From the NCBI GenBank assembly GCA_041484195.1, contig JBGPHC010000001.1:372001-436000 (forward strand): DNA of 64,000 nucleotides, written 5' to 3'. The notes beneath the pieces were generated by a model. That model worked only from the letters and a program-made list of their open reading frames with translations. It had not been told where the DNA came from and searched no databases. The translations under genes and the position numbers were made by a program. This stretch comes from PSRI01 sp041484195. Its GTDB lineage: Bacteria; Bacteroidota; Bacteroidia; Chitinophagales; Chitinophagaceae. Every line of letters begins with the position of its first letter. The stretch's first letter is position 1. Shown here piece after piece: positions 61,281-64,000 of the stretch.

Positions 61281-64000
61281 TCAACTCTTTATGACAGGTA
61301 TCGCAACACGCAATCTGCAGCCCTTTCCCGGCGCAGATTCCAATAAGGCAGTCCCATCGTGAAATGCGGCCCTGTTAAAAATATTGTTCAATCCCACCCC
61401 TTTTTTCGCCAGGACGGGGTCGAATCCCTTCCCATCATCCTCCATCAATAGTCGGATCGAATCTTCTTCAAGTGATAATAAGATATTCACAACATTCGCA
61501 TCGGCGTGTTTGATAATATTATTAAACTGCTCCTGCACGATTCTGTATAAGGTCAGTTTTTGATCCAGCGTTATGTATTTTTCGAGAGAAAGATCGCTGA
61601 AATCAAATTCAATATTGAAACTCTGTGTGAGCCTGATTTTCCCAATCAGGTCAAAAATAGATTCCACCAGGCCCAGATCTTTCAAACTGGGTGGAACAAG
61701 TGAATGCGACAGATTGCGGATCTCAATGATGGCATTATTGATATTTCTTGAGCTCATTTGAAGCAATTCCATCCTTCTGTCTTCATCGGTTTTGGCCAGG
61801 TCAAGATATAATTTGGTGGTTGAAAGAACCTGGTTGATATTATCATGAAGTTCCTTTCCTATTTCTGCTCTCTCCTTTTCCTGGGCCCCGATTGCCGCTT
61901 CAATTACCATCTTCTGCCGTCCCAGTTCCTGCTGCAGCAACTGCGCCTGCAATCTCTTAAAATCAGTGATGTCTCTCATGGATCCCACCATCCGGAAAGC
62001 TTCCCCATTCTCATTGAAAAGCAGGTAGCCTATATCAACAATATCGGCATAGCTTCCATCCCATTTCAAGAAGCGATATTCAGTCTCTATGATATTGGAG
62101 TTTTTATCCCTCAGAAATATTCCCTCATAGCATTTGTCCACAATAGCCCTGTCGTCAGGATGGAGGCATGTAAGCCATTGTTCATAACTGCCTTTCCCTT
62201 TTGGAAAGCTGTAGCCAAAAAGCCTTTTGAATCCATCGCCCCAATAAATTTCATTGGTCTTAAGATCCCAATCCCAAATTGCTTCATTGGTGGCTAGGGT
62301 GGCAAACTTGTATCGCTCATTAGAAATTTTCAACCTGGCTTCGGCAATTTCCTTTTCCATCAGGATGGCCAGGATTCCTGCAAATTTAGATATGGCATTG
62401 ATCTCATCTTCCGTAGGCGATTTAATAGTCTTGTAATACACAGCGAAAGTGGCCAATACTCTCCCTTCATGACTGATAACGGGAACGGACCAGCAGGCTC
62501 TTAGCCCGAATTTCAGTGCTATGCTTTTGTATTTTATCCAAAGGGGGTCCGTTTCAATGTCGGATACTACCACCAATTCCCTGCGATGAGCCGAAGTGCC
62601 ACAGGATCCTGCATTGACACCCGTTTCAGCACCATCAATAAGGTCCATATATTCCTTCGGTAAACCCGGGGTCGAAAATCTGAAGAGATGCTCCTCTTCT
62701 TCATCAAGTGCCATTACGGAGCAGATCATATCTGGATAAACTTTTTCAATGCCATGCAGGAAATAATCCATCGTATTCCTGAGCGTCCCTCCAATCCGGG
62801 TGTTCATTTCAAAAACTTCTCTTTCCAATTCCAACATCATTTCCTGTTGCTTTCTCTTAGTTACATCCCTAAAATATACAAATAGAACCTGTGCCGAAGG
62901 ATAAGCGCTGAATTCAATCCACGAATGCGCGTCCCTGAGATATTCTGTAAAATTGACTGAAACAGAATTATCCATAGCAGCCTGCAGACGGTAATGAATT
63001 GGTGAATTCACAAATTGAGGAAAGATGGTCAGTATATTTTTCTGAAGAATTGATTCTGCAGTTCTGCCTGTCATTGATTCACTGGTATGATTCCATAGGA
63101 TTATATTGAGTTGCCTGTCAATGGCCGCGAAACCATCGGTAATGCTGTGCAGGATGCTGTTGATTTGTGCTGCCCGATCTATCGATTGTGATTCCGCTTT
63201 CTTTCTCGCCAGGTCAGCCTCTCTCCTGGAAGTTATGTCAGAGAAAAATATTACTATGGAATTCACGGCCGCATCCTCGAGCATATTATGGGCCCTCACC
63301 ATCATCCATACCCATTCACCGCTCTTCCGCTTCATTCTCAATTCGTAATACCTGGCTTGGGGCGTTCGCATGATTTCGTCATGGAATCCGGATCTTGCCA
63401 AAGGAATATCTCCGGGGTGTATGAATTCGAAACAATTTTTTCCAACCAGCTCTTCGGGTTCAAAGCCAAGTATTTTTCGACAGGAAGCTGCCATGTAACT
63501 GATCCTGCCTTCTGTATCTGTGAGCGCAATACCGTCAAGAGAATCGCTGATCAGGGACTTGAAAAACCTTTCGCTCTTGAGTAATTCATTCTTCGCCTTT
63601 TCTCTTTCAGAAATATCATCCGCTATCAGGCAAATGCCGATAACATCTGCATTCGCGTTCAGAATGGGACGATAAATATTATGAAATATCCTTTGACCGC
63701 CAAGGGAAGGCATATTGCCAATTGTTTCAACTGTCTGGCCAAGCAATACTTTTTCATGGAGCATCTTTCTTCTAACATCCCGCAATTCCTGGGGGATAAT
63801 TTCAGGAAAATGAAATCCCCGATGCAATTCCTTCCCGAAACCTGACCTGTAGTATTCAGCCGCGGCCTGGTTATAGAATACTACATTCAGGTTGGTGTCC
63901 ATAAGGAAGAATGCATTGTCGGTGTACTCCAGAAGGAGGCCAACATAATAGGAGGGATCATTCAGGTCCAATCCAATTGAGTTTAACGCGGGGTATTGAT
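61281..64000 (-). CDS. PAS/GAF sensor histidine kinase (HisKA_3), start beyond window
   Basis: A multi-sensor cytoplasmic kinase. The frame is open to the right edge; the in-window TTG at 63971 gives 896 residues but the true start may lie further out. Residues from that TTG: PAS 1 (about 8-125), PAS 2 (about 130-250), PAS 3 (about 265-375), GAF (about 395-535, with SCGTSAHRRELVVVSDIE), PAS 4 (about 545-670), HisKA_3 with KERAEIGKELHDNINQVLS (phospho-His near 708), then HATPase with MEDDGKGFD and GVGLNNIFNRA. No transmembrane helix is visible. The CGT...ELVVVSDI stretch resembles GAF domains of redox- or small-molecule-sensing kinases; the ligand is unknown. Confidence 0.92.
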   Translation of the reverse strand, partial: QYPALNSIGLDLNDPSYYVGLLLEYTDNAFFLMDTNLNVVFYNQAAAEYYRSGFGKELHRGFHFPEIIPQELRDVRRKMLHEKVLLGQTVETIGNMPSLGGQRIFHNIYRPILNANADVIGICLIADDISEREKAKNELLKSERFFKSLISDSLDGIALTDTEGRISYMAASCRKILGFEPEELVGKNCFEFIHPGDIPLARSGFHDEIMRTPQARYYELRMKRKSGEWVWMMVRAHNMLEDAAVNSIVIFFSDITSRREADLARKKAESQSIDRAAQINSILHSITDGFAAIDRQLNIILWNHTSESMTGRTAESILQKNILTIFPQFVNSPIHYRLQAAMDNSVSVNFTEYLRDAHSWIEFSAYPSAQVLFVYFRDVTKRKQQEMMLELEREVFEMNTRIGGTLRNTMDYFLHGIEKVYPDMICSVMALDEEEEHLFRFSTPGLPKEYMDLIDGAETGVNAGSCGTSAHRRELVVVSDIETDPLWIKYKSIALKFGLRACWSVPVISHEGRVLATFAVYYKTIKSPTEDEINAISKFAGILAILMEKEIAEARLKISNERYKFATLATNEAIWDWDLKTNEIYWGDGFKRLFGYSFPKGKGSYEQWLTCLHPDDRAIVDKCYEGIFLRDKNSNIIETEYRFLKWDGSYADIVDIGYLLFNENGEAFRMVGSMRDITDFKRLQAQLLQQELGRQKMVIEAAIGAQEKERAEIGKELHDNINQVLSTTKLYLDLAKTDEDRRMELLQMSSRNINNAIIEIRNLSHSLVPPSLKDLGLVESIFDLIGKIRLTQSFNIEFDFSDLSLEKYITLDQKLTLYRIVQEQFNNIIKHADANVVNILLSLEEDSIRLLMEDDGKGFDPVLAKKGVGLNNIFNRAAFHDGTALLESAPGKGCRLRVAIPVIKS

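Noticed and set aside
1..64000. tRNA, rRNA, CRISPR array, riboswitch, insertion sequence or prophage
   Set aside because: I looked through the gaps for cloverleaf ends, repeat-spacer patterns, transposase or phage motifs and saw none; a covariance-model scan would be the decisive test for RNA genes.

Overview
The window looks like a chromosomal segment of a Bacteroidota bacterium, most likely a Chitinophagaceae-type organism. Supporting signs are two proteins with type IX secretion (T9SS) C-terminal sorting domains, many upstream copies of the Bacteroidota promoter element TAnnTTTG, weak or absent Shine-Dalgarno sequences, a membrane LytTR regulator, a GH3-family protein, a GldE/CorC-like protein and PKD-rich surface proteins. 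I see no rRNA, tRNA, CRISPR array, insertion sequence or prophage gene. Both ends cut genes: guanylate kinase on the left, and a PAS/GAF histidine kinase that stays open to the right edge.

Region 1-5.9 kb: the end of gmk, a CNNM/CBS/CorC membrane protein, a secreted HExxH protein, then a minus-strand operon in which an MprF-type aminoacyl-phosphatidylglycerol synthase/flippase is followed 5 bp later by an AcvB/VirJ-type hydrolase. Region 6-17.7 kb: a minus-strand heavy-metal RND efflux operon (TolC-like, adaptor, CzcA-like pump) behind a histidine kinase and OmpR-family regulator, and divergent from these a large protein joining GH18, NodB deacetylase and processive GT2 domains. The gaps upstream of mprF, of the efflux operon and of the kinase gene each hold GTTAA repeats spaced 10 or 11 bp apart. 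These look like binding arrays for the OmpR-family regulator, so this block may be one envelope-defence regulon. This is the most interesting signal in the window.

Region 17.8-35.3 kb is mostly housekeeping: tatC, rpiB, an M28 peptidase, a deoxyhypusine-synthase-like enzyme, an AlkA-like glycosylase with a lysine-rich tail, cysS, a three-gene set of rhomboid, inactive-looking rhomboid and EEP phosphatase, rlmD, a thioredoxin-like protein with a SurA-like isomerase, metF and lptB. Region 35.3-50 kb holds a GH3 protein, fabG, carbonic anhydrase, PPK2, a crotonase with paaZ, adk, msrB, a LytTR regulator, an aminotransferase, a 43-residue lipoprotein not present among long ORFs, and a glycosyltransferase.

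Region 50-57.3 kb encodes two related T9SS-exported esterases. One is an 1858-residue protein carrying a second (SGNH) hydrolase, nine PKD-like repeats and two copies of an unassigned domain of about 185 residues. The window ends with sixA, purF, a NarL-type regulator and its probable hybrid-input histidine kinase.
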